64,000 nucleotides of DNA from Epinephelus fuscoguttatus (lineage: Eukaryota; Chordata; Actinopteri; Perciformes; Serranidae), in contig NC_064756.1 of the NCBI RefSeq assembly GCF_011397635.1, positions 3,428,922-3,492,921 of the forward strand, in the 5' to 3' direction. The position numbers and the translations under genes are program-made. The stretch's first letter is position 1. The number at the start of each line of letters is the position of its first letter. Below are positions 10,797 to 23,559 of this stretch, in pieces. Under the pieces are notes generated by a model. The model worked only from the letters and a program-made list of their open reading frames with translations, was not told the origin of the DNA and made no database searches.

Positions 10797-13700
10797 GCCC
10801 AGCTGCAACATCCCTCATCATGACTAAAGAGGAGAACCTGGAGGCGCAGGAGAAGGAGAGGCACGACCGGGAGGAGCAGGAGGAGGGGAAGGTCCAGAAA
10901 GAGGAGGAAGAGGCATTGACCGAGGAGGAGGACGAGGAGGAGGAAGAAGAGGAAGAAGAAGAGGAGGAAGAAGATGAAGAGGAAGAATATGAGCTAGGAG
11001 AGGAAAGAGAGGGGGAGGAGAGGACGGAGGTGGAGGATGAGGACGACGACGAGCAGGAGGAGGAGGAGCGGGAGGAGCGGGAGGAAGAGATGGATCCAGA
11101 AGCCGGCCGGGAACGTGACGTCGAGCCGGAGCCGGAGCCCGAGCCGCTGTCAGTGTCTGAGTACCAGAGTCCAGTTCATGAGCCACGCCGACGAGCCATG
11201 GTGCACCCCTCCGCCCAGGCGCCGCTACCCAAAGACTACAGTACGTCTTACCACCTTAAATACACACTGGTACAACACGTTGAATTCACACATTCACATT
11301 AATTCTAGTTTTGAAAATGCTCAAAGCTGTCCAGAGATTTGTCGGAGGTATTGTATGATGTTTGGATGAACAGACAACAGGTAAACAGAGTGGGCTCACT
11401 GCCTCTAACGCCCATAAAACAACAACAACAACCTCAGCAGACTTCACACAGCTACAGAACACACACAGGAAGCAGCGTGCAGTGGTGAAAGTAAAGAAAG
11501 CATCTGAGTCACAGAGCACAGTGCACACAGTGTGTATTACTGACAGCTTTAATCGATCCATAGCTTTGAGAAGCTCTGTAATGACTTCTGTATGGACGAC
11601 AGGCTCATTGGTATTCATCAGGCAGACTCCATTATACACTCTGCATGTCATCCCCATTATCCAGCCGTGAATACAGAGCGGAGCGACCCTCCTCCCCCTC
11701 CAGCCTGACACACTGCTTCTGTCTGAATGTGAAGCCGTGCGTCTTCCTGAGCTGTCGACAGTTAGGAAAAGTGAAGTTTGTTGATTGCAGTTACTCAGTG
11801 AAATGAAATCTGCCTCAGAGCTCAGACTGCAGAGCTGGCAGGAAGAGAAACTGCAGAGCTCACAGGTCACTTCTGATCTGATGAGGGTGACAGAAACGAC
11901 TCGGCAGTGATAACTGTTCTCTGCTCTCTGTATTTCCTTCTGTTCTTTCCTCGTCCGTCTGTCTTTCCACTTCTACTCTGCTGTTTCTCTTTTACATATC
12001 AGTGGTTTTAACTCTAACTTTTTCTTATCTCCACCTGCCTGCAGCTTTCACTTTCTTCGACCCCAATGACCCGGCCTGTTTGGAGATCCTCATGGACCCT
12101 CGGACCACCATCCCCGAGCTGTTCGCCATCGTGCGTCAGTGGGTTCCCCAGGTGCAGCACAAGATCGACATCATTGGCAACGAGGTGAGGACAAACACAC
12201 CAATGTTGGGCAGGTTACTTTCAAAACGAAATATACAGTGGCGTGCAAAACAAAACTTTGGGCACCTCTGGTCAAATTTCACTTACTCTGAGTAATTAAT
12301 TAAGTAAAAGATGAACTGATCTTTAAAAAGCATGAAGTTAAATATGAAACATTCCTTCAATATTTTAAGCAAGATTACTTTTTAATTTCAATTTTTCACA
12401 GTTTCAAATTAACAAAAACTGAAAAAGACCTGAAGCAAAAGTTTGGGCACCCTGCATGGTCAGTGCTCATAGCGCCCCCTTTGGCAGGTATCATCTAAAC
12501 ACTTTGTGTATCCAGCTCAGAGTCTTTCAGTTCTTGTTTGGAGGATTTTCAGCCATTCTTCCTGCAAAAGGCTTCTAGCTCTGTGAGATTCTTGGGCCGT
12601 CTTCATGCTCTGCTCTTTGAGCTTTATCCACAGATGTTTAATGATGTTTAGGTCGGGGGACTGTGAGGGGCGTGGCCAAACCTTCAGCTGGCTCCTCTTG
12701 AGGTCGTCCATTGTGGATCTGGAGGTGTGTTTAGGATCATTGTCCTGTTGTAGAAGCCATCCTCTCTTCATCTGCAGCTTTTTTACAGATGCTGTGATGT
12801 CTGGAATTTAACTGAATCCATTCTTCCCTCTACCTGTGAAATGTTCCCCGTGCCACTGGCTGCAACACAAGCCCAAAGCATCATCCATCCACCCCCGTGT
12901 TTAACAGTTTGTTCTCCAAACATACCTTTGCTCATTGTGTCCACAAAGTTCTGTTTTACCTTCATCAGTCCACAGGACTTGTTTCCAAAAAGCATCAGGC
13001 TTGTTCACATGTTCCTTTGCAAACTTGTGAGGCTGAATGTTGTGGTGAGGACACAGGAAAGGTTTTCTTCTGATGACTCTTCCATGAAGCTCATATTTGT
13101 CCAGGTGTGTCTGCACAGTAGAACAGTGCACCACCACTCCAGAGTCTGAGAAATCTTCCTGCAGGTCTTTTGCAGTCAAACAGAGGTTTGATTTGCCTTT
13201 CTAACAATCCTACGAGCAGCTCTCTCAGAGAGTTTTCAGCTTGACCTCCACAGTTCCTGTTAACTGCCATTTCTTACTGACATGACCAACTGAGGAAACA
13301 GCTCCCTGAAAACACTTTGCTATCTTCTTCTAGTCTTCATCAGGTCTTTTAGTTTTCAGAGTGCTAGGCAGCTGTTTAGAGGAGCCCATGGCTGCTGATT
13401 GTTGGGACAAGCTTTCAGGAGTCAGAGTCTTTATAAAGCTTTGAAATTAGCATCACCTGGCCTTTGCTAACGATGACTGTGAACAAGCCAGAGCCCGAAC
13501 AAGCTCGTTAAGGTCTGAGACCCTGGGAAAAGCTGTCTGAGAGCTCGGGGTGCCCAGACTTTTGCATGATGCTGCTTTCATTTTTTGTTTCACTCTAAAA
13601 TTGTACGAAGTAAAAATATAACACTGATTTTGCTTAAAAGTTGAAAATCACTTCATCTTCTACTTCCTTAACTATTCACAGTAAACACAATTTTGACCAG

Positions 13701-16700
13701 GGGAGCCCAGACTTTTGTAGGCAATATTATCATTATGTGTGGGCTATACATCAGTACATATTATAGATGTATAAATGAAATATTCCAACCTCAGCTGGAG
13801 TTTGACTGCCCATTGCAACGCTGTTGACCGCAGCGGTGGTTTCTTTCCAGGCTGTGGTTTTTTTTCACTTCCTTAAATGAAACGTTTCAGGCCACCAAAT
13901 AGAACGAGTTGGTTAAATTGGACCGGCGACATCTGCGTTTCCATTTCTAGCTCAGAGAAGTTTCTATTCTTGGTTGTGTTTGTGTTGAAAACAAGGATGC
14001 AGACTTTTGTCTTAATATTGTCTTGTTACTAAGGAAGTTTTTCATTGATTAATGTGGATACTTTAAGACTCAACCCAGTTTGAACCACTGGAAGAATGGT
14101 TTAAGAGATTATATTTCTTCCCTTGATACATATCCTAACTTTTACTTAAACTCTATTCTTAACCAAAAACAAAATCTGAATCTATCATCTAATGGTTTTC
14201 CTGGTGGAGACCTTTCTGTCCCCTGTGGGCGGAGAGTCCCCACAATGTCAGTAACACAAGTACTCACACAATCATGGTGATGCTGACCCAGTTAAAATGG
14301 CTACACGGACTTGAAAAGACAGAAAAGGAGAGCAGGGAGAAAGTGGTGCAGAGGGAGAGAGACTGAAAGTCATCGAGGCTCTACCATGACTCAGCAGGAA
14401 GCTGACTCAGCCTGGAGGAATAAAACAGTGACATGACTCAGAAACAGACAGAATGATGAGGGGAAGTCTCATCGAGACAATTGCTGACCTGTCATGTCAA
14501 ATTTTGTGCAACTACTTCCCACATGAAGTTGATTTAAAGCCTCATGTCATTATTTTAATTTGAATTTGGTTGGTAATCATTCTGTGAGATTATATGATGG
14601 AGAGATGAAGAGCTCAAATTAGAAAACCTGATATTGTGTAATAACACAAATATCAAAAACAAGTATTCACTCCAAATCTTTTTAACAGGATTAACTAAAG
14701 ATTCACTGAACAAACAAACAAAATGGTGTCTTTGAGCTGTCTCTGTCTCTCTCTGTTTTTGTCTCAGATCCTGAAGCGCGGTTGCCATGTGAACGACCGT
14801 GACGGTCTGACCGACATGACGCTGCTTCACTACAGCTGCAAGGCTGGTGCACATGGAGTCGGTAAGATATATTTAATGTGAATCCAATCAGTCATTCTGG
14901 TGCTGGACTCTTCAGCTGCACTGCAGCATTTGTAGGAAGGTAATCAGTGACAGGAAACGCCTGGTGTTATTTTATCTTTCAGTTAGTTAGGTAATGATTG
15001 TAATAATGAATGTCGACTGTTTAGCCAAAGCTTGATCGAACTTATTCCACCATGTAGAGTCGAGTCAATTATATTTATATTCTGAAACAGTAATGGAGGA
15101 AGTATTCACATCCTTTACTGAAGTAAAAGTACTAATACCACTCTGTAAAAATACTCTGTTACAAGTAAAGTTCTGCATTGAAAATGTTTCTTCAGTAAAA
15201 GTATGTAAGCATCATCAGTAAAATGTAGTTAAAGTATTTAAAGTATCAAACTGTCCCCTGTGACTGTTAAAGCCCAGGCTATTTCTAAAATCACTGAACT
15301 CATCAGGCCTATATTTGGGACAGGCCTTTAATTCCTTTTACACAAAACTGTTGCTCAGCAAAGATGGGAGATACGATCAAATTGTTTATTTGAACCAGTA
15401 TGAACATTACTTGTATAAAAGTTATGCTTCAAATAACATATCAATTATGAATCATTCATTTGATCGAGCTCAGAGAGAAAACACATCAGAGAGAGTTACA
15501 ATACTCAAGGATTACGGCACCTGGCATACCAACACAACACCACTCCTGTTAAAGCAATATTCATAACTCTGATTAATTTTTATTAAAAAAACCCTTCAAT
15601 TCTTTTGGTTGGTGGACCCCTCCAGACTGAAGGAGTATAAATAATTAACGAAATCAAGGAATGGACACGTTTTATCTCTTCGACAGCTCCAGAGGAAGGG
15701 AGTCACCACTTGTTTTTTCATCGTAGTGGCAAATCCAAATGAATTACGGTCGTCTCTGGTGCTGATGGTTTTAGTAAAATGAACTGAACCATTGAACTGC
15801 AGAGAATCTAACCGAGCTAACGATGTGTAGCGTCTCCATTTTGACAAAAGTTCAAACATTTATATTTGTATTCTAGATCTAAGCAGCTAGCGAACATTAG
15901 CTCAGGTGGATCACCAGCAACCTGTTTTATACATCGAGGAACTTCTACAAAAAAAATGAGCTGCTTGGCAACCAGACCAGGCCTCTAATTGAGACAGGCC
16001 TTAATTTGTTAAAATGTGTAGCCACACCAGGCTAGTAAACTTTTATTTTACTTTTGATTATGACTCTTGCATTAATGCACTGGTTGAGGTGAAACTCGTT
16101 TTAAACTATTAACTAATGTTAATTATTCCTCTGTACTGCAGATAGCTGTGGCCCGAGGCATTGTGTTTTCGGGTTTTCCGTCCGTCCATCTTTGTGAATG
16201 CGATATCTCAAGAACACCTCAAGGGAATTTTTTCAAATTTGGGACAAATGTCCACTTTTAATTATTAGATTTTGGTGGTGACATCATAATGTTCTGCATA
16301 AAACAGTTTTCTGTCCATTATTTAACGTCATATCTCAGGAACAGAAGGGCAGACATTTGGTCAGATACTGAATTGGTGACTCTAATCTTGAAACTGTGCT
16401 GATTGTATAGATCTTCTGTGTGTGAAGCATCCATGTTTTCACTGACATGGATGGAGACTGTCAGAGACACTGGACTGGTGGGCGGAGTCATACAACCACA
16501 GGGTGGACTGGTGGGCGGAGTCATACAACCACAGGGTGGTTATTCTAGTTTTCATTATGGATTAATCTGATTATTTTTTCTCCAGTAATGAATTGTTTGG
16601 TTTGTAAAAATACTGAGACAGTGAGAAATAGCATCACAATGACCTAGTGTAGAGCTGAAAGTGACAGTGAAACAGTGTTTGTTTTGTCCAACCAACAGAC

Positions 16701-17082
16701 CAAACCTCAACTTTATTATAATTATTAACATTATTAACAGAAAACAGTTGTGAAGCTGTGAAGCTAAAATGTTTTTTCCTTAAAAAGTTACTCTCAGAAA
16801 AGTTTCATCAGTTCAGTCAGAATACTGGGCGAGGATCTGAGGATCTGTTGTGCACTTAGCAGCGCTGATACGAATGTTGCTTTCTGCTCAGCCTTAGCTT
16901 TACCCTCACTGTGTGCGCAGGTGACCCAGCGGCTGCACTGCGTCTCAGCAGCCAGCTAATCGCTCTGGGCGCTGACGTGAGTCTGAGGAGCCGCTGGACC
17001 AACATGAACGCTCTGCACTACGCCGCTTACTTTGACGTCCCAGAACTGATCCGAGTCCTGCTCAAAGCCTCTAAACCAAGAG

Positions 17083-17145
<63 letters not shown>

Positions 17146-20100
17146 ATGTATGGAGCTCCAGCTCAGGGGTGAAGGTTAATCTGTGACCTCTTCTTCTTCT
17201 TCTGTTGTTTCCACAGTGTTGAACTCCACCTGCAGTGATTTCCACTATGGCACAGCTCTCCACATTGCTGCCTCCAACCTCTGTCTGGGTGCAGTCAAAT
17301 GTCTGCTAGAGCACGGAGCCAACCCCACTGTCCGGGTAAAAACTCTTTATTTTATTTTATTTTATTTTATTTTATGCTTGATAATCACACTGAGCCATCA
17401 TTTGGTTTCACTTTATTCTTCTGTTTGACACTGGTCATGAGGTTACTTTGCTCTGACCAGTCAGTTATGACTCATCTTCAGTCTTCTCATGAGTTCTTGT
17501 TGTGACAGTTCAACTTAGGACCCAAACACAAACACAACCAGGAAACTTGGAATGGTTAAAGGCAGTTTATTGTAGTTTGAAGACATGGAGCTGATGGCTT
17601 GAGTGAAATGATGGCTGAGGTGGGCAGGGAATGGCAAAGCAGAGCAGGCAGATTAGCTGAAGGCAGAGCAGTCCAAATCAGGAGGCAGAAGACAAGCTGG
17701 GGGGGGAACCAGGAGGCCACGCCCAGCAACACACACAGAGACAGACTGAAAACAAATATGAGACACTAGGGCCGACAAGTTCTGGTAGAAGTTGTAAGGA
17801 CTGCAAACTTTAAAGGGTAACTTCAGTATTTTCAACCTGGACCCTTTTCCCATGCTGTTTAGTCAGTGACTAATGGAAACGACAGCTTCTCAAGTTGGTC
17901 CAGTATTAAGCAACAATGCTGCAGACGACAGCGACAAAACAGACATTGTTAAGCTAATGGGTATTTGTGCAGCGTCAATGTATGTTCTCAAAAAGTGTTC
18001 GAGAGTGTCTCAGATTGCACACTTCTGTGAGTGCACTTTGATGTAGTACACTATGCACACTACGTACTTCTTGCGTGGTGCACTAGTTTCCTGCCGTTTT
18101 ACACTTATCGGTTTTGCACTTTGTTTTTTTTTTACTGCCTCTTCCTCTTCTTTACCATGTTTTTAGATGGAGAAGTGCAAACGGATTGTGGAGTATTATC
18201 GCCAACATTTGGCCACTGTCTCTGCCCACACATAAATCAAACTTACGCCACAACGTTGATGCTGATTAAAATGTGCCGCCATAGCAAGTTAGCAAGCTAG
18301 TTATTGTTCGCAGCACCAAATCATAACAGACCCAACAAACATTATTGACAACTTTTATTCAATAACAGTGTTGGTCCCAAAAAAAACATGTATAACTAAC
18401 ATGCTTCTTGTTGTCCGGCTACCATGTCAGAAGTTGAGAAGTTTGCTACGTCACAAAGATGGCGACCACTGAGAGTGAGAAGTGTCCATCATTCTACACT
18501 CAACTTTTGGACTCTTTTGAGTGCGTCAGTAGTACACTGCATTTTCCCATACTATGCAGCGTGAACGCACTTACAGTAGTGCACTTGGCACTCAAAATAT
18601 GTGTTTAGTACAGAAGAAGTGATTGAGAAACCTTTTTGTTTAAGGGTAAGTTTCCAGTTTCCAAGTAACCAGAAACAGCCCCGAACTCACCCAACTGTTG
18701 AAATAAATTCTTAATTCACCCAGTCAGACAGGACAATAGGCCGCCTCAGTACACTCTTAAAATACTGCTTATTTAAATGGAGTCTGGTGGGTTTGAAAAT
18801 GTTTCCTATTAAACAAAAAGGATCTTACTCTTTAACTTAAGGTCTATCTCTGTAGGGATCCTTTCCATAATGTTGTCAGAAAAAACAAACACTTTTAGTG
18901 GATGCACACTGATGGTGCACAGATGCCCTGAGTGGTTACATTGCAGCTTGTTTTGCTGCTGCTGACTGCATCACTCAGTACAGTTTCAAAAACAGTACAG
19001 TTCCAATTAGTCACATGGACACAAAAACATGAGAACATAGGGTCCAAGTTGAACATTTATCCCTGAACATCTTCATCCCGCCTACACAACAGTAATTGAC
19101 TCGCTTGGTTTTCCAACCAGGGGCACAGCCATTATTGAGCACAACAAACACGCACGTATATACACCTTTACCCAGACACTCTTCCTGTGGCCTGTGGATA
19201 ATCTATCATGGTCATGATTCTGTGCACATTGCCAAAACTTGATTACTTGATCTAACCAGAGAATGGTCTGTTTCTCTGCAGAACGATAAGGGCCAGGTTC
19301 CGGGGGAGGTGGTTCCCGACCCGATGGACATGAGTCTGGACAAGGCGGAGGCTGCCATGGTTGCGAAAGAGCTGAAGCAACTGCTGCTGGATGCCGTCCC
19401 TCTGAGCTGCAACCTTCCAAGAGCCACGCTGCCAAACTACGACAACATCCCAGGAAACCTGATGCTGTCCTCGCTGGGGCTGAAGCTGGGGGATCGTGTG
19501 CTGCTGGACGACATGAAGGTCAGAGGCACACTGAGGATCAGAAATGTTGTTAAACAGAGAAAGGACAAAATGTGTCGATGCACAAAATGTGGCATTTTAA
19601 CGGTTGCCTACTGTATTGAATACACTGACTAAGGATAGGGGTGTAACAATACACGTATTCGTATTAAACCATTCAGTACAAGGCTTTCGGTTCGGTACAC
19701 ATTACAAACCAAATGAGACGTTGAACTATTCTATTACATTTGGAAAATCTAATTTTCAGTGTCCGTGTCAAACATAATGCAGTCAGGACCACTTAAGTCT
19801 TAAGTTTAAACGTTATTTCCATTGCAGGATTATATTTTGAGGCATGGCTCTGTTCTGGGGCCTCTCTTCCTTTTGGCGGGCCTATGCAGAAAGCCTAAGG
19901 TGGAGAGAGCACACCTCTCTGCCCTTTCACACGCATACAAGGAAAGCCTAAGGCAGAGAGAGCAAACCTCCCTGCCCTTCCACGTGCATTTGCAGAAAGC
20001 CTGAGGCAGAGAAAGCAAACCTCCCTACCCTGTCATGGGCCTACACGAAAAGCCTTAAAGCAAAGAAAACACACCTCTCTGCCCTTCCATGTGCATACAA

Positions 20101-22813
20101 CAAATAATTACAAATTACAAAAAAACAAAAGGATTTCTGTAGCATTTTTACTTTTTGCTTTATCAACAATGTACTGTATACCACTGTATCGTACCGAACC
20201 GAACTGTGAATTTTGTGAACACCCCTGATAAGTACCTCACACAACACAACTTCAAACTATCCCTTTAAAGCTTGCAGTTGTGTTGTGTGATGGATGTCAG
20301 TTTGTCCTTCACACCTTCAAGCTGTATGAGCTCTGAACAGTGTGTTCTCGCTCTGTAGCTCCAGACAGACCAGAGCCGAGATGACAGCCCGGCTGCAAAC
20401 CTCACACAGGTTGGTTGGACTGGGCGCCGGCTGGAACATAGACTAACTGAACTGACTGCACCACTCTGACAACACTTTCTCTTCCTGTCACATGACAAAT
20501 GAAAACCTGATAATCTGCACGCCATCTGTAGCGTTAATGTTACACTTCCTCCCCGTCCCCTCCATAAAACACAGCAGCAGACACTCAGACTTTCTGCTTC
20601 CACGCTACCTGAATGGATCTCTGCAGGCATGTTTCCAGCCGGGGAGGAATTTCACCTCTGACTTTATCTTTATCTTTCTTTATCTTCATCTCTGTGTGTC
20701 TCTCTCAGACCGGCACTCTCAGGTTTTGCGGTACTACAGAGTTTGCCAGTGGTCAGTGGGTCGGCGTGGAGCTCGACGAGCCAGAGGGAAAGAACGATGG
20801 CAGCGTGGGCGGCGTTCGCTATTTTATCTGCCCTCCTAAACTAGGTAACAGCATTCTCCATGACTCCAGTGGGATGATGGTGTTGCTCTGCAGGTTCTTT
20901 GAGGTTTCACTGTGTTTGTCTGCAGGGATTTTTGCACCGGTGTCAAAGATTTCCAAAGCTGTGGATCAGACACCTTCATCCGTCACCTCCACCCCCCGAA
21001 CCCCCCGCATGGACCTGGCCTCCCGCCTCGCTGGAAAGACCAAGAAGGAGAAAGAGAAGAAGGAGAAGGAGAGGGAGAAAGGTAACATAGTAGTGATGTG
21101 GTCCAGATTGTGTGTCATACATCAAAATTCTTCAAACTGGACACGTTTTGAAATAGAACATTTATCTATTGATGAATCAGGTGTGAATCTCTGTGGTACG
21201 ATATATTTGTCTGCTGTGCGTTCTCAGCCCAGAAGAAGAAATCATCAGTAGCCAGTCTGGATCCAGAGGGACTCAACGTGGAAGTTGGAGATCAGGTTCT
21301 GGTGGCCGGACAGAAACACGGCATCGTCCGCTTCTACGGCAAGACCGACTTTGCTCCAGGTCTGTCTGCTGGGCTTCAGCACATCGTCTATATTGTGTAT
21401 TGCACACACATCTCAATAGGCTCGTTAGATGCACTGTTTAATTCAAAATACAACTACACAAAATCTATCAACATGAAACAATTTTTACCTGAGCTGTTTG
21501 TGTCTCTGCAGGTTACTGGTTTGGAATTGAGTTAGATCAGGCGACAGGGAAACACGACGGCTCAGTGTTTGGAGTCCGCTACTTCAGCTGCCTGCCCAAA
21601 TATGGAGTGTTTGCTCCGCCCTCCCGAGTCCAGAGGTAAGTCACCACAAACCTGACAGTTTCTCATAGTTTTAGTTCCTCTTATCATATTCTGCCAAAAC
21701 AAGACTTTTAATTCAGCTTTGATGCATGAAAGGCACCGGGTGAGGACATTATAGGTGCATGATGTTCAAACCAGTGGAGGGCTGGTGCAATGTTATGGTC
21801 CACTTTACACCAGACTAACATTTATTTTAAGTCAAGTTTTCTTCTTTTAATTAATTCACTTTGACAAAATCTGTTGCTCTGTCAGAATTGGAGGTCCTAA
21901 AGAAGGCTCACAGAACGACAGCTCCATGGTGAAGAAAGTCCACCAAGTCACCAGTAAGTATCTTTCATTGTGTTGTTGTGTCACCGTCCTCTCCTTGTGA
22001 ATACGATATCTCAAGAATGCCTCAAGGGAATTTCTTCAAATTTGAAAGGATGAAGTGATTAGTTTTTGGTGGTCAAAGGTCATTAATCAAGATCACTGTG
22101 ACCTTGTCTGTCTCATTTTTATGAACGTCATTTTGTGTATGTTGTGTTGCATAAGGGCAATAAAACCTGGAACAATAATACAAAACGTATGGATCAGAGG
22201 CATACAGTACATTTATAAACCTGGAAATATTATCACTGGGCTCACCTTTATGTTCACCCCCAAATCCATAAGTAATGGTGACGTCCTCCTCGTTTCTGTA
22301 TCATTAAAAGTCCGTCATTTGTTTGTTTGTGTTCTGCAGTGTCACAGCCGAAGCGTAACTTCAACACGATGCGTTCTCCTAAAGACCTGACCTCTGAGAG
22401 CTCCATATCCAGGTGAGGTCACAGAGACAGGATCGACTCTCTGACAGCTAATAATAAACCTGTCAGGCTGCGTTCACAACACAGCTGTTCACATCCAAGT
22501 CTGACCTTCTGCCTAAAAATATCTGAAAATATTCCATGTGGGTTTAGAGAAGGAAAAGATTCTCACGTTTACACCTTGCACAGCTAAAGATGGATGTATG
22601 ATGGAGAAGCTTTTACCAGGCGTGTAAACAGAGCCTCAGTTTATGAAAACTGCTGTACTTCCTGCTCTTCTTTCTCTTCATCAGCTCCTCTTCCTTTTGT
22701 TCTTCTGTACGCTCATGCCCCTTCCTCTCCTTATCTCTCTCTTCCTCTTCTCCTCCAGGTTGCTGTTCTGCTGCTGGTTTCCGTGGATGCTGCGCGCTGA
22801 GATGCAGTCCTAA
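10797..22813 (+). CDS. clip3: CLIP3 (CLIPR-59), CAP-Gly domain-containing linker protein 3, 13 coding exons
   Basis: Coding exons: 10820-11240, 12045-12184, 14768-14861, 16921-17082, 17217-17335, 19282-19518, 20709-20844, 20926-21081, 21228-21359, 21512-21635, 21886-21953, 22340-22412, 22759-22813. All junctions are GT/AG and phases agree, giving 638 residues. The first ATG (10820) follows an acceptor at 10796, so the 5' UTR begins in an upstream exon I could not place. Residues 1-140 are acidic, then ankyrin repeats (about 195-322, including [19 protein letters not shown]), CAP-Gly 1 (about 382-447, GKNDGSV) and CAP-Gly 2 (about 507-577, GKHDGSV). The tail is [17 protein letters not shown]. 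In mammals this adaptor acts at the trans-Golgi network, endosomes and plasma membrane, binds microtubules and AKT, and is palmitoylated on the C-terminal cysteine pair, present here as C625-C626. It is longer than the roughly 547-residue mammalian protein because of the N-terminus. Confidence 0.95.
12236..13727 (-). mobile_element. Tc1-like transposon in clip3 intron 2, inactive
   Basis: Imperfect inverted ends (cagtggcgtgcaaaac... and the inverse of ...ggggagcccagacttttg) sit between TA dinucleotides. The transposase lies on the minus strand between about 13180 and 12517 in disconnected frames. Recognisable pieces are a helix-turn-helix region with [11 protein letters not shown], the first catalytic aspartate in [10 protein letters not shown], the second in [10 protein letters not shown], and the third-residue region [11 protein letters not shown], where the expected glutamate (IEHLW) is lysine. 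The frame breaks plus loss of a DDE residue mark a dead copy. The host intron is otherwise intact. Confidence 0.85.
15080..15260 (+). repeat. Dispersed repeat rich in agtaaaagtac
   Basis: ggaggaagtattcacatcc, tttactgaagtaaaagtact and attgaaaatgtttcttcagt resemble sequences at 40160-40330, 56080-56115 and, inverted, 60790-61270. It is a short non-coding family common in fish and lies in clip3 intron 3. Confidence 0.5.
15848..16457 (+). repeat. Duplicate of 2851-3466 within clip3 intron 3
   Basis: This is the second copy of the 0.6-kb block described at 2851, in the same orientation. It ends in repeat C sequence, and at 16474-16540 a short unit containing ggactggtgggcggagtcat is tandemly doubled. 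Confidence 0.75.
17085..17139. repeat. (AC)n microsatellite at the clip3 exon 4 donor
   Basis: The AC run begins at the third base of the intron: the exon ends at 17082, the donor GT is 17083-17084, and acacac starts at 17085. It replaces the usual +3 to +6 donor bases with acac. The intron is only 134 bp long. Confidence 0.95.
17346..17375. repeat. (TTTTA)n microsatellite
   Basis: About six tttta units start ten bases inside clip3 intron 5. Confidence 0.9.
17813..19066. mobile_element. Inverted-repeat DNA element with a nested second element, clip3 intron 5
   Basis: The left end agggtaacttcagta...ttcaacctggaccc has an approximate inverse at the right end, gggtccaagttgaac...ttatccct. About 17990-18615 is a separate repeat family rich in gtgcact/agtgcac words (for example actacgtacttcttgcgtgg). 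An inverted copy of that family, sharing gttggcgataatg and ttttaatcagcat-type words, lies at about 47870-48115. The right-hand TTAA flank is not preserved. No transposase is seen. Confidence 0.45.
19638..20230. mobile_element. Non-autonomous inverted-repeat element carrying a minisatellite, clip3 intron 6
   Basis: The ends are ggggtgtaacaatacacg and, inverted, gtgaacacccc, with internal cggttcggtac/gtaccgaaccg inversions. This is a layout common in fish hAT-type non-autonomous elements (inference). The interior 19878-20100 holds about four tandem copies of a roughly 55-60 bp unit containing gaaagcctaaggcagagag and acctccctgcccttcca, each diverged from the next. Confidence 0.55.
21990..22090 (+). 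repeat. Dispersed repeat C fragment, clip3 intron 11
   Basis: gtgaatacgatatctcaaga, atgcctcaagggaatttctt and tggtggtcaaaggtcatt match repeat C. Confidence 0.55.
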
Positions 22814-23555
22814 CCACGCCCTCCTCCTTTGTCCTCTTCCACCAGATCGATCTCTCCGCTCTTTCTCTCTTCATCTTTTACTTTGTCGCTTTCCTCTCTC
22901 TTTCAGTCTCTTCAGATGTTCACTGTCGCCATTCAGACTTCTCGTATAGTGAAACCCTCTTCTCTCGTACTCTCAGCCCAAATCCCTCTAATTTAGCCGT
23001 TCTATAGCAAAATCTATAGTGCCTTGTATCTGATCAAAATGTCCTGCATTCCTTTAACGAAACTCTGCTAAAGCAATCCCCCTAAAATATTCTCCTCACC
23101 CCTTTACACGTCTTATCTTTTAGTTTCAACAAGTCCTCATCTCATTGTCCCAGCTTCGTCCGTCTTTATTTCAGGACATCATAAACCACAAAACATCTGT
23201 TTGTGCTGCTGCGTGTTTTGTTTTTGCTGCTGCTCGATTTCGGTCTCACCGAATTTGGAGGTTTGCACCAGCGAGCTAAAAATTAGGATGTAAAGCTGAT
23301 GTTTTGACTCGTGGTTTGCAGCTCGCAAATGTACGCACGCTCGTTAAATCCCATGACATACTCTGCCTGCGTACCTGAACACAGACAACAGTGAGGTTTG
23401 CCAAACAAATGACAACTGTACATGAGTCTGAGTCCAGAAGAGGCCCAACGAACCAGGCCGACAGTTGTGAGGAAGCATTAATCTTCTGAGTACCTGCGAC
23501 GCTTCAAAATGCACACTTGTGTCACACTGAGAATTTTAAGTGCCCAAACAGAACA
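22814..23555 (+). other. clip3: Likely clip3 3' UTR, extent unknown
   Basis: Pyrimidine-rich, non-coding sequence follows the clip3 stop codon (taa, 22811-22813) directly, as expected for the 3' UTR. I could not fix the polyadenylation site. A repeat element begins at 23560. Confidence 0.45.
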
Positions 23556-23559
23556 CACA

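Noticed and set aside
10824-11186. Long proline/leucine-rich minus-strand open frame
   Set aside because: It is the antisense of the glutamate-rich clip3 exon 1, an artefact of gag/gaa codon bias.
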